Of a DNA stretch of 64,000 nucleotides, positions 22,240 through 32,815 are shown in pieces (the first letter of the stretch is position 1; every line of letters begins with the position of its first letter). The notes under the pieces were generated by a model that was not told where the DNA came from, ran no database searches, and saw only the letters and a program-made list of their open reading frames with translations. Source of the stretch: Sabethes cyaneus (taxonomy: Eukaryota; Arthropoda; Insecta; Diptera; Culicidae); the NCBI RefSeq assembly GCF_943734655.1, contig NC_071354.1, positions 55,035,544-55,099,543 of the forward strand. The letters are read 5' to 3'. A program made the position numbers and the translations under genes.

Positions 22240-23425
22240 GTAAGTTAGAAACGGAACGAGGAAAACGAGATCGAAAATGAGGACAAATTGAACGGAAAAA
22301 AAAATGGAGTTAAAACAGAAAAAATTAGATAAAAGAAGAAAAAGAGATGAAAAAAATACATGAAAATTTTAAAAAACGATAACAGAAACAGAAGAAAGTG
22401 GTGCGAGAAAAATGAAAATGAGAACGAGGAGAAAACGAGAGATATTGTTGTTATTAGTTTATTAGGATTTTTTATACGCAAGGCGTTCATTCGAGTCCTT
22501 CAACGAAAAACAGAATATAAGATAAAAGGAGAAAAAACAGAGCATAATTAGAGGAAGAACGGAACAGACAAAAACGAAAGTAAACGAAAAGGAGCTAAGG
22601 GGACAGAAAACAAAGAACTGGACTGGGAAAGAGGGAAAACGGGCTTGAAAATAAAGAAAAAACGAACGGAAAAACATGAAAACGGAACCTAAAAGAATAC
22701 AATCATTACTGAATAGGCAATTACGACAGAAAACGAAAAGAAAGAGCACAGCGGGCATAAAAAAGGAAAACCAAGAAAGAGCGGGAGCGAAAAACAAGGA
22801 GAAGAAGCAAGACGGGACCGAAAAAGAAAAGAAAGCATGACATAAAAGGGGAGAAAACGGGAAGAGATTGCGGGAAAACAAGTCTAGAAAAGGAATACGG
22901 ATCAGAAAACAAGGGAAACCAAAAGGGAAAAGAAGAATAGCAAGAGACAAAAATGGAAACAAGGCGAATGGGAAAAGGAGGTCGAATGGGAGATAAAAAG
23001 AGAAAGACGGGAGAAAATTGAATGAGAAAATCGGACAAAAAAAGGAAGAGAAGAGAAATTGGTAAAACGGACCAAAGAAAAGATAAAACTGGAGAGAAAA
23101 AGGTTAAAAACGGGAGATAAAAAAAACCGGAGAGCAAAGGGAAAAAACGGACCCAAAACCAAAATAAACGTGACAGAAAAGAAGAAAAACCATGGCATTC
23201 AAAAGAAAATATACGGAACAGACGAAGGCAAAAACCGAGAAAGAAGGGAGTTAGAAATAGACGAAAATTACATTAAATGAAACAAAAACAAGAGAAAAAC
23301 AGAAGTGAAACTAAGAAAAAGTGGGACAGAAAACGAAGAAAAACAGAACAATAAATAGAAAACACGGGAAAACAAACAAAAAATGGAAAAACGGGACAGA
23401 AAAAGAGAAATAAAGAAATATGTCA
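22240..23425. repeat. Purine-rich low-complexity tract (mirror of array B)
   Basis: The + strand is almost purely A/G with variants of GAAAAACGGGACAGAAAAAG, the reverse complement of the pyrimidine tract at 19045-21520. The reverse-strand frames (for example 22462-22962) are Phe/Ser/Leu strings from composition. Confidence 0.9.
22453..22507 (-). mobile_element. Short retroposed 3' tail (55-bp type)
   Basis: On the reverse strand it reads AAGGACTCGAATGAACGCCT, then TGCGTATAAAAAATCC, then AATAACAACAA. This is the same sequence as the insertion at 29563-29617, and it interrupts the purine tract. It is probably the 3' end of a LINE. Confidence 0.7.
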
Positions 23426-23900
23426 AGTCTAATTTCGAGTAAAACTTCGTGTCTATTCTCGCTTCCATATCCAAACTCAAGTCCAATTGCATGTCCGATA
23501 TTAAGCACTCTTTCATGTCTAATTTAATTCGAATTTTAGGTCTAATTTCAAATGTAATTCCAAGTCTAAACTCAAGTTTAATTTAAATTCAATTTACGCC
23601 CAACTTCAGTTACAAAGTCCAGTTTCAAATAAAAACTTCAATTTTCTTTTAAGTCCAATTTCATAACTAATTCCAACACCAAATTAGTTCAAATTAAAGT
23701 CCAATTGAAAATCCAATTTTAAGTTCAACTTCCAGTCAACTTGAAATAAAACGTCTAGCCCAGATCAACCCCAATTTCCATGCCCCATGTCAAGTCCGAT
23801 TTTAAGTCCAATTTCAACACCATTTTCTGTCCAATTCCAAGTCAAAGTTCTATTCCAGTTTCAACTTTTAATTTAAATCTAATTGCACTCGAAAGTCCGA
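23426..23900. repeat. AATTTCAAGTCC array (mirror of array A)
   Basis: Variants of AAGTCTAATTTCAAGTCCAA fill this stretch, the reverse complement of the arrays at 15815 and 22000. It follows the purine tract just as array A precedes the pyrimidine tract on the left. Confidence 0.8.
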
Positions 23901-24551
23901 AATTTTCAACCTAAGCAAAAGCGAAAGCTGAAAGCGATTTAAATAATACTCACGGTGAATCTCATGCAATCTTGGTAGATATTTTTGTCAGTTTTCAACA
24001 GCTTTAAAATGTATTTTAAGACAATATTTTTATACGCATTATTAAGCTGAAGATCAGAATAAAACATTCTAATTTAAAAATTCTTCGTACACGGCGGAAA
24101 ATTGAAATAAATTCGTCCCGCAGCGCAGCGTCCTTCGTCTAGTCGCTTTTCGAAATCACGGCAAGTGACAGCTTTTTAATCTTCCGTTCCGCACTGCGAG
24201 CAGCATCAATTTCATCTCCGCACACCGGTCGGAATAAATGAGCTGGAATTAATTATACTATACGCAAAAATTAATTTTCATTTCGCGCGTGTGCCAGCCC
24301 GGGCCACTCCACAATCCTCCGGGGGAATCCAGCTGTGAGGCCGGCTACCCAGTGTAACGAATGCCGTGTAATTATCGTTCGCTCGTCCGCATCTAGGTAC
24401 GAGCAGATCTTGTCAACAGCAACTCCGGATTTGCCGTGTAATATTCAGGTCTACGAGCGCGAGCATTGTTCGGTACCCTGCATTCATTACGGTTTATCCA
24501 ATCTCATTCAAAGTTTTAATTGTGCTCATGTCACTTTTCCTCCTCTTGCAG
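23901..24551. other. Intron before the fourth cadherin exon, no gene seen
   Basis: The sequence is of normal complexity and ends in the long pyrimidine acceptor TTTTCCTCCTCTTGCAG. An apparent frame at 24335-24568 enters the exon from the intron and is not a separate gene. Confidence 0.5.
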
Positions 24552-24707
24552 ATCCTAGTAATGGATAATGGTGCACCGCAGCTTTCGTCCACGACCCGAG
24601 TCGTCGTGCAGGTGGAGGACGTAAACGATCACGCACCCGAGTTCGACCAGAAACTATACAAGGTTCAAATTCCGGCCAACGCGAAAATCGACCAGACACT
24701 GTTTCAG
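24552..24707 (+). CDS. kug: Fat-like protocadherin, exon (end of repeat, linker, start of next repeat)
   Basis: The acceptor is CTCTTGCAG and the donor CAG|GTAAGT, with phase 0 at both ends and 52 codons. It continues the 13060 exon in frame: EHILE joins ILVMDNGAPQL, the xVxDNGxPxL motif of strands F and G. Next come VVVQVEDVNDHAPEF, the classical DxNDNxP calcium linker with His in place of the second Asn, and KLYKVQIPANAKIDQTLFQ, strand A of the next repeat. The expected continuation (a VxAxDxDxGxN segment) is not found in the remaining 39 kb of the window. The next intron is therefore very long, or the unassigned exon at 35630 comes first. Confidence 0.92.
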
Positions 24708-27454
24708 GTAAGTGCGAAAAACGGTCCCAAATATTTATGTTAAAATTCCTTTCGTTCGCTATTGCATACTTTATGATTTCATGCCTGACAACCATCTTCT
24801 TTCATTTTATGTTGATACAACAAAAGCGTTCGTCACATAATCTGATCACCGTTAAACGAGTAACTAAATTAAGCGTATCATAAAGTTTACATATTCCAAC
24901 ATCTTTTCTTTGAAGAAGCGTTTCCTTCTTTGCTGAACTCAAACATCACCGTGGCATGTTCCACCCGTAGATATTTTTGGCTCGCACAAACTACTCGTAT
25001 GGCCACGATATGGCACAGTCCTGCCTGTCTTCATTCACCTCACAAACAATTCATAAAAGTATGAGAAAAATTAATTTCACCGCAGGTACTAATCCTCCTT
25101 TGTCGTATGTCGGGCACCGGAGTTTGGTTCTGAATTTTAATGTTCTTCCTCCGAAATGCACTCCCCCTCCTCCTCCTGCTCGTGTATTTTCTTCGGTGTC
25201 CCGCACCTGATCCCGGTCATATTCCATCGTATTTTTCGCTTCGGTACAGCATCCTGCTGCAGCACGTTACACAGACTGCATCGGAGTCACATCGCCAGTT
25301 CGCCATCATGTATGAACGAATGTTTTCTCCTGGTATCATTTCGCCTGAAATCGCTAACTTCCCCGAGACGCACCAACGAGACACCATTCTCATTAAAATC
25401 TCATTTAGCTAAAATGATAGCATTGGCATGATACTATCATACAACCGCAACATCCGTAACCTGGGGCATGATGCGCCGCTTTCCGGTTCGGTTGGTAAAA
25501 TGTACATCAACTTTGATAAAAGACTTTGTTTGACGATGATTAAAATTAGTTGAAAGTATGTCTATAATTTGGAATTTCTTAAGACTCGAATTTGAAATTT
25601 ACTTTAAAATCAGTTAAGGACGAATTTTCATCAATGAAAATGCAGGTGATACTTAAATAATTCGAGGTTTTAATTTCAATGCAGAACATATGCAGTCAAC
25701 TGCAATTGTGGAAAGTTAATTGGGCCAGGTAAAATATGCCACTTTCCCTCGAAACGCTCGCTGAATGCAGTGTGGGAAAAGCATCATGCATGCAACATTC
25801 TTGCTTGGATTGCGGCTCTCATTCGTCTGTGTGACAAAGTGGAATTTATTTATTCGCCATCATGCCAGCAGAACGGAACGACATGCATGCAGATACACAT
25901 GCAGAGCTGCTTGCCGTCGTATGTCGTATTGTTTCCATCCAGCCGGCGACCATTTTGTGTTTATTCCATTTCGACGATTAAATAATTGCGGTGAAATTAT
26001 GCCGCCGCCGGAAGAGGAATTTCCCAGACAATGTGACGAAGCATTCACATTTCGTTGATTGCTCCACGCGGCCAAAACTATGGCGCCATTAGGTAGCTAG
26101 TTGGTCCTACATCTATTATACGACTGTAAATTACCAACACATATTGAATTAGAAAATTTTCGAGATGTTCAGTTTGTTCAACTTTCATCAACTGCAAAGA
26201 AGGATTTTCGTTCGTTCAGATGATTTTTATTGCTCACCCTAACGAGCCTAGCATTTCCAACTGAGCCAACTGAGAGTACTTAACTTTAAATTGACGTTGC
26301 AATTAAACTTCAACGGCTTTTAGCCGACACCGACAAGCTTATTGTTGAATAATTTTATGTATATTAAATACTGCTTTGATTGACTTAATTAACACAGTTA
26401 TGGCACATCACACGGTACGTGCCAGATTTGTTTGCTAGGAAACACAGTGTAATTAGATTAACCCGTCTAGTACCGGACATATGCTACCGAAAAAGGATTG
26501 CGAGAGTTTTGCACCAACTTTATAATACATAAAACGTTGTTTTTGAGCAAAAACCTGTTTGGAAATTTTGCACAAGCTATTAAATATTAAGTTTACGCAG
26601 TCTAATTTAATATGAATGTTGAATGATTCTACAAAACAAAGCAAAGTTTGCTTCTCATTTTTGCAGCGATGGTATGAAATGGGTTAAGCTTGCAGTATTG
26701 ATAACAGTACATAGTACACAGTAGATTGCGGTTCTCATTTTACCATTATTCAAACCAGTCTTCCGCTTGCACAGCTGGAAATTTGAACTAGATTTTCCTC
26801 TTACGTTTTCAGTATCACAGTCGATGTATATTTTTGAATGCCAGAAAGGAATTGGCTTAAAGAGCCACCATGATAGCCTTAATGATCGTCTTTTGTGACA
26901 GACCCCTATTGCTGTACACATTTTACGGACTGATTACACCCATTGATGGAGTTGTGGTAGATAGTTGTAATCCAGCGACCTAATTCAGTACCATATGATT
27001 TATAAAACCAATGTTCTTGTTGGGATTTTTGCTTCACACTTGGTATGGAATAAGAAGGAAAAGTTATTCCTAGACAAAGCCTTGGTAGGCCCACAATTGC
27101 AGGGCAAATTCTAGTCGATGGTGCGTCCAGTTAGGATTCCTTTGATCGTGCATAGTTCTCTATGAGTTAAATTGAGTAGGGTCTCAGCTACTGCAGAATT
27201 TAGGTGTAGAAACTATTTAATATTAACTTAATGGTGGAGGTGAAGGTGCCTAATCACGTAAAAGTGTCGTCGATTTTACACTAATATGCCTGTCCGTAAA
27301 GATACCGACTTTTGCGTGCTTATACTGTTGTTTGCTTGTATTTTTGCGCAGATATATATATGTTGCATGTACATAATTCAAAATTGTAGTATTTGGAACA
27401 TACGACTTGATAGGACCGCGTCAAATTTTCCTCTGACGTTAAGTACCTACTACG
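24708..27454. other. Intron, largely unique sequence, no gene seen
   Basis: No repeated family is recognised and the open frames (for example 25765-26058) have no domain. The complexity is higher than in the repeat blocks on either side. Confidence 0.45.
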
Positions 27455-29201
27455 ATATGAAGTCTTCCAATCAGTTGTTAATTTACTACGTGAACGTACG
27501 TGGACTTCCGAAGTCAATGCGCTTTTTTCTTACTGTAACAAAGTCGTCCTTTGATATAATCGCTTTAATGTAAATCTGGCTTGACGAGAAGATTCACTCG
27601 CAACAGCTGGTGTGTCGGAGATGTTTTGATTGCAATATCTAATAAGCTAAGTTGCTCCATCGATCCGTCTCCGATTTTTCTAATACTTGAGTAACTATGG
27701 GTAAAATTTCTGTCCTGTTCAGTTTAGAATGTTCCAATAATCAGTTACCCTAGCATCGACAACCACCACCCTCAGGCTTCCGCAGCTTGTGCTGTGCTTT
27801 TAAACTGTGTCTATTCGCACAGCCTGACCCGCAGTAACCCAGTTAAGCAGGAAAAATTGCCTGTTAGATCTGATACTTGCCAATGATTTAGTCATATAAC
27901 TTTGTTTGATTGCTCGAGGTGGCTAAACCTATTATTACGCTCGATGCCGCTTTCGATTCAGTTTTCCGAACCCTGTCGCGTTTGAGAAAGTTACCGACAG
28001 CAACGGCTTAGACTTTCACAGAACGGATTTTGAAGGCTTAGCTACGACAACTGCGCAGGTCAACTGGCAGTCCTTGCTGTTCTCTCCTGATGTTGACGTC
28101 GCTGTTGATCAATTCATTCGCACTTTGAATCGTTTAATCGCCGATTATGTTTCTAAAGACCGATCCGTTCGCAAGCCTCCATGGGAAAACACGCAACTCC
28201 GTCGACAGGAACGTACAGGATCTCCTGCCTTCAGGGCTGTCATTCGCTCACACTATGCGCCCAATGTTCCAATATTATGCCTTGTCGCACAGAGCGATTC
28301 GGCAACACACCTCTACAGCTAATATGCACACAGCGTACGAGCGAAAGCGGAGTGGGAGCGAACGACAGCACTCGGTGAAAATCGCCCAGTGAGTGACAAA
28401 CAGCACTTGGTGCTGCCCTTTGTCACACTCCGTGCGGAATTGCGCAAAAAAATTGTTTTGTATTTACAAATTTTCTGCCCTTTTAAAAGTGAAAATACAC
28501 GCTGCACTGAACAACTAATATGGTCTATGTTAAGTTAGTACGGATCAGGCACCGCAACAGTAAAAATGTTTTTTTCAATCACACCACTTCAACTGGCCCA
28601 GCGCAGGGTGTACAATCCAGCCGCGCAGAGTGCGGCTCTTGGTGTGGTAAAGCACGCAGCAAATTTATCACTCTGCGTTTGCGACTGCCTTTTGTTGGTG
28701 CGCGTAAAACACGAAAGAGCGTGTTTAGCAAAAGAGACACTGAAGGGAATTTGTGGGCGAACACACACTGCATGGCGAGTGTTGTGTTGTTTAAGAATGT
28801 GTGTCTTTTGGTCTGCGCTTCGGTTTATGCCACCTCTGCCTGCCTTGATGGCAAGTAATGCCTACAACCGTCTGCTCTATAAACAGTATACTCTACGAAT
28901 GCAGGGAAGAGTTTACAGATATTCGAAAAAGTTCTGGTCATTTGTCAAGTTCCAGAAAAACGAAAATGGCTTAGGTATCCATGGATCTGTTTCTGGACGA
29001 TCATAGAGCCAGCGCTTCGCGCGATAAATACAACCTCTTTGCAACACACTCTAAGTAGGCCTCTGCTGTTAGAAACGTTTCTAACAAAGTCATCAACTGC
29101 AATGTTTGATCCGGTTTTCTGAGATTCCGGATAACTGAGGCGATTGTTGAAACTGCCATCACAAAATTAAAATAATCATTGATGATCGGACCTGACGACC
29201 G
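27455..29201 (+). pseudogene. Decayed LINE endonuclease half (CR1/Jockey type)
   Basis: Translated pieces in shifting frames read LLIYYVNVRGLPKSMRFFLT, then FDIIALM with WLDEKIHSQQL. This is the N-terminal apurinic-like endonuclease of CR1/Jockey LINEs, where the family pattern is YxNVRGLRTK...DVIxLTETWL. Next come a VLIAISNKLSCSIDPS-like block, DVDVAVDQFIRTLNRLIADY (28092-28150), and the linker AYNRLLYKQYT and KKFWSFVKFQKNENGL before the RT. Stops and frameshifts are frequent. It is split by the insertion at 28322-28854 and ends at about 29201, where the RTE-like copy takes over. The RT half resumes at 30149. This is the same family as the ORF at 4084-5634, because the last segment (EAIVETAITKLK) matches its start. 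Confidence 0.75.
28322..28854. mobile_element. About 530-bp insertion in the LINE
   Basis: The LINE frame breaks after QHTSTAN (28300-28321) and resumes at NAYNRLLYKQ (28854 onward). The material between has no LINE similarity. TAAT at 28319-28322 and 28852-28855 could be a 4-bp target duplication. I see no inverted ends and no frame with a domain. A solo LTR or a short unclassified element would both fit. Confidence 0.5.
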
Positions 29202-29562
29202 AGCTTTATAAACATGACCGAGAAACGCTGGCAACGGCTCTAGACTGGGATATTTCCAAGATTTGGCAGGAGGAAGAGACTCTACCGATGGAATGGATGG
29301 AAGGATTGGTTTGTCCCATCTACAAAAAGGGTGATCGACGCGACTGTTGCCACTATCGCGGCATCACACTGGTAATTAACCGCCACCTGCATGGTACTCT
29401 CTCAGAGCCTGTTACGCCGGCTGTCACTGATAGCACAGGATTTCGTAGGGAATTACTACGTAAGCTTCACGGGGGCTCGCGTAACTACGGACCAAATTTT
29501 CACTATTCAACAGATCAAGCAGAAATTTCGGGAGTACAACGTGCCTACGCATCACACCTTTA

Positions 29563-29617
29563 AAGGACTCGAATGAACGCCTTGCGTTTAAAAGTCTCGA
29601 TAAACCAATAACAACAA
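29563..29617 (+). mobile_element. 55-bp retroposed tail with 13-bp target duplication
   Basis: CATCACACCTTTA occurs at 29550-29562 and 29618-29630. Between them, AAGGACTCGAATGAACGCCT and a tail ending AACCAATAACAACAA interrupt the RTE reading frame. The same sequence is at 22453-22507. It is the size of a severely 5'-truncated LINE or SINE 3' end. Confidence 0.85.
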
Positions 29618-29985
29618 CATCACACCTTTATTGATTTCAAAGCAGCATGCGATACAGTCGATCGAGACCAGCTATGGTAGATAATGCACGAAAACGGTTT
29701 CCCGGATAAACTGACGCGACTGATCGGAACTACATTGGATCGAGTGATGTGTTTCGTGCGCATCTCGGCGACACTCTCGAGTTCCTTTGAGACGCGGTGA
29801 GGGTTTGGACAAGATGACGGCTTATCCTGCATGCTGTTTAATATCGCTCCTGAGGGAGTGATCTAACGTGCGGACGCCGGAAACGAGAGGCACGATTTTC
29901 AACAAGGGTAGCCAACTCCTAGGCTTTGCAGATGACCTTGATATTATAGTCAAGTACTGTGCAATGCGGAGGAAATCTACGTCAG

Positions 29986-30085
29986 CTCAAATTAATTAGA
30001 AAAGAAAACTTTTCCAATTAATTTCTACTATTTTATTTATTCGCGACAGATACGTATTTCGTCTACGACTTGCAGGCTTCATCAG
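29986..30085 (-). mobile_element. 100-bp truncated retroposon with 10-bp target duplication
   Basis: TCTACGTCAG at 29976-29985 and TCTACGCCAG at 30086-30095 flank it, while the copy at 55041-56035 is continuous here. On the reverse strand it begins ACTGATGAAGCCTGCAAGTC, then GTAGACGAAATACG, and ends in an A/T-rich, self-complementary AATTAGAAAAG/CTTTTCCAATT tail. Confidence 0.7.
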
Positions 30086-30148
30086 TCTACGCCAGACTGA
30101 AAGCGGAGTCTAGGAGGAGTGGGCTAAAAATAAATGCGTCGAAGCTCT

Positions 30149-30752
30149 TAACTGCTCGAGATAATCGTGAACAATGCGTATTTCGCTAGCTGTCAACACT
30201 ATATTTCTTCAGACCAGCATGGGTTTTTCCCAAATGCCAGTTGATGCATTGTACACGGACCTGAAAGCAGCGTTTGATTGAGTGGATTACGGAATCCTCC
30301 TTGCAAGGCCTGAGAATCTGAGCGTTTCTTCACCGTAGGCTGAGTGTGAAGATCGGGTCCGAGTTTTCTGACTCGTTCTGCAGCATCTTTGGCGTACCAC
30401 AGGGGAGCAACTTTGGACCAGTGCTCTTTTCTTTTTTCATAAATGAACTATCCGCTCTCCTGCCACGTGGCTGTCGGTCTTTATATGCCGATGATGTAAA
30501 AATCTTTAAGATAATCAAAATGTATTCCGGCTGCATTGAACTGCAATACCCAGTGGGCAAATTTGAAAATTGGTGCTCAAGTAACATGCTTTCTGTCAGT
30601 ATCTCAAAGTGCTTCACCACTTCCTTTCACCGTAAAAACAAATCTATAGCTTTTAGCCACAATATGACAGGACATGTGTTACAACACGTCTATCATATTC
30701 GTGATTTTGGTGAAGTCCTAGATAGCGCAATAACTTTCCGTATACACTGTAT
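30149..30752 (+). pseudogene. RT half of the CR1/Jockey-type LINE (decayed)
   Basis: It begins with a SKVLEIIVN-like segment and contains CQHYISSDQHGFFPN and YTDLKAAFD followed by a stop. A 176-codon frame (30346 on) then carries FGVPQGSNFGPVLFSFFINE and the catalytic LYADDVKIF. Aligned to the ORF at 4084-5634, it lacks roughly 60 codons at the junction with the RTE-like copy and about 40 between HGFFPN and the catalytic Asp block. It ends at the AT repeat near 30752. Confidence 0.85.
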
Positions 30753-30781
30753 ATACGTATATATATATACGTATATACGAT
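30748..30781. repeat. TATACG/TA palindromic simple repeat
   Basis: GTATATACGTATATATATAT is followed by ACGTATATAC; the tract is self-complementary as a whole. It marks the junction between the LINE fragment and the hAT-type MITE fragment. Confidence 0.85.
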
Positions 30782-30964
30782 TTCTAGGAATCACCACAAG
30801 ATTTAAACCGAAAAGCAATAACATTTACAATATACACGAGGTACTACGATTAAACTCAGTAACCCCTGTGTCATAAAAAGTTTTTTTTCTCAAGTCTGCC
30901 ATTCCTCAAATCAGTCCGCGGGCCACACGAATCATCACGAAGGGCCGCAATTTGACCAACACTG
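30781..30964 (-). mobile_element. Partial hAT-type MITE (GCGGCCCGCGG type)
   Basis: The reverse complement begins CAGTGTTGGTCAAATTGCGG and matches 52923-53115 closely through GTTTAAATCTTGTGGTGATT. Its other end is missing. Confidence 0.75.
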
Positions 30965-31378
30965 ACCTAGTCAATTAGCAAAAACCAGCTTTATTGGTTA
31001 ATGCATAGCTAAAATGCTAACAAACACCAAAGCTGAATTTAAATGCTACTGATTTGGCTACGGCTGATTTAACTCTGAATACAGGTGGTAGACGCTGAAT
31101 AAATTTAAGCAAAGGCCTCTGTATTCTATGAGTGTTTAAGCAGCCAGCGAATGCGCTGTAAATCAGCTGCTTCACATAATACTATCACAAGCAGATTGGG
31201 CGCATCTTCAACCTTTCCACAACCCGTCAATATTTTCAATAATTGTGCTATACTAGCTGAATAAACGTATTGTGATCTTAATAAAAAATCCCTCTCAAGA
31301 AACATTTATGAGCTGATTAAACATTTTAGCAGCCATAATTATTCAGCCATAGCTGTTGAATAAAATTTATGTAAGCAA
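30965..31378. other. Repeat-like spacer, no gene seen
   Basis: Short AGCTGAATAAA and CAGCCATAGCTG-like phrases recur in both senses, suggesting an old inverted-repeat element, but I could not fix its ends. Confidence 0.35.
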
Positions 31379-31486
31379 CCCTCGCAACAATCTGAGTTTT
31401 ATTGTGCTCTTATGGTGGTCTTCAAGAGCAATTTTGGTCTTAAATACCATCATAAGAGTGTAATAAAACCCAAATTGTTACTTGGG
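31379..31486. mobile_element. 108-bp palindromic MITE, copy c (inverted)
   Basis: This is the same palindrome as 5749-5856 in the other orientation, with more substitutions at the left end (CCCTCGCAACAATCTGAG). A lone end of the same family (AAATTGTTACTTGGG) lies at 31821-31835. Confidence 0.8.
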
Positions 31487-31612
31487 AATTCTACAACACT
31501 TATTCAGCCAAAATTGGAGAACTTACATCACCTATTTCGTTTGAGGCAGACAAACCACTTGTTAAGCAATTATATCGCCCTTTATATAACCTCTGTGCGC
31601 CTTGTTTCCATC

Positions 31613-31912
31613 TTTGCGCAAATTGGTTATTTAAAAACGCGCAAAAACCTCTATTAAGCTCCATTGCAGCTTCGAAAGCAGCTATTAGCAAACCCGAAGC
31701 TTGATGAAATCACCAGATTTAGATGTTTAAGAGCTGAAAAAAGGTTTTTATTTCTAAAACTAAACCATAGTTCAGCCACAGGTTGAATAAATTCAGTTCT
31801 AAAAGCGTTTGATCAGCCTGAAATTGTTACTTGGGTTTTGGGTAGCTGCTTCCAAAGCTGCAATGGAGCTTAATAGAGGTTTTCACGTGTTTTTGAATAA
31901 CCTATTTGCGCA
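31613..31912. repeat. 70-bp inverted repeat with 158-bp spacer
   Basis: TTGCGCAAATTGGTTATTTA...CTCCATTGCAGCTTCGAAAG at 31613-31684 is the near reverse complement of 31843-31912 (TAGCTGCTTCCAAAGCTGCA...CCTATTTGCGCAA). The spacer contains the lone MITE end at 31821-31835. Confidence 0.8.
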
Positions 31913-32019
31913 ATGCTGTCAATTCTATTTTAAGAACGAGAAATAATTTTGTAATAATTTTTCAGTCGCTTAACCAACGTCTCATTAACCTATATGCAGC
32001 CAAAAATAATAAAAAAAAC

Positions 32020-32246
32020 CCAAAATTTCGCGTAAAAAAACTTTGTGGATTTCAACACTACGCGAAAAAATAGACGTTTTGAGCACATCTGCGTAAATTC
32101 CGAAAATCGTGTAAAAAAACCGCGTAAATTCCGAAATTCGCGTAAAAAAACCGCGTAAATTACGAAATCAGCGTGAAAAAAACCGCGTAAATTCCGAAAC
32201 TCGCATAAAAATAGTCACGTAAAAAACCGCGTAAAAAGCGACTTCA
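32020..32246. repeat. CGCGTAAATTCCGAAA tandem repeat
   Basis: About six units of AAAAAACCGCGTAAATTCCG with variable spacing (30-35 bp) run into the GGGCCAC element copy. A degenerate relative is at 54690-54865. Confidence 0.85.
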
Positions 32247-32249
32247 GTG

Positions 32250-32815
32250 TACTAGAAAAGCGCTATTAGTAAAGATCGGGCCACTTGAGTAGTCATGGTT
32301 GGGCCACCATAATTTTGAGCGCAGAAGCGCAATAATCGCTTGAGAATGTCAGTCACGTAAAATGTGAAGAAATAAAGCAAAATTAATACGATAAAAACCT
32401 AAATTCTTGTTGTTTTTTGCATTGTAGTTGTACACTTCGAAAAAGGCGATTGTAGCAATATTGTTTTTTCAAGATCGCCAAAATTTCGCAAAAAATAGGG
32501 TATTTGTACCTATATGAGCTGTTGTTTACGGAATTCATTCTTTTCATATTTCTATATAGAATTTCAATACGTATGTCTTAGATGTTCTGCGGTGGCCCAA
32601 CCTGTACAACAATGCCCGACTATGACAACATTTTTTGTCTTAACGTAAATGCCTATAACTTTTTTTGTTTTTCGAGCAATCAGTTCAAAACTTTCCGGAA
32701 ATATACCTTATTCTTAGACCTTTGCAACGATGTATTTAGATTTCCCAAATTCCTTTTGAAACAAAAGTTATTGGTGAATTCCAAAACGTGGCCCAACCAC
32801 GACGATACTCCCCTA
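32250..32815. mobile_element. GGGCCAC TIR element, uninterrupted but left-truncated copy
   Basis: It matches 8580-8744 and 10561-10971 end to end without the 1.8-kb insert. The right terminus is GACGATACTCCCCTA. The left TIR is absent and the tandem repeat at 32020 takes its place. The frames read here (for example 32582-32944) are repeat sequence. Confidence 0.85.

Larger units (their letters stand above)
29202..30148 (+). pseudogene. RTE-like LINE fragment inserted in the other LINE
   Basis: In shifting frames it reads LVCPIYKKGDRRDCCHYRGI, DFVGNYYVSFTGARVTTDQI, FIDFKAACDTVDRDQLW (catalytic block with AC for AY), then RVMCFVRISATLSS, and a GFADDLDI block with the FADD catalytic motif near 29925. 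It ends near GLKINASK at 30148. This is the same family as 55041-56035. It has stops and frameshifts and two later insertions (29563-29617 and 29986-30085). The 5' border falls right after the GPD of the host LINE's RT. Confidence 0.75.

Noticed and set aside
30040..30085. Hammerhead ribozyme in the retroposon tail (CTGATGA...GAAA)
   Set aside because: The CTGATGA and GAAA boxes are there, but the segment between does not form stem II directly next to them and no stem I/III pair closes the core.
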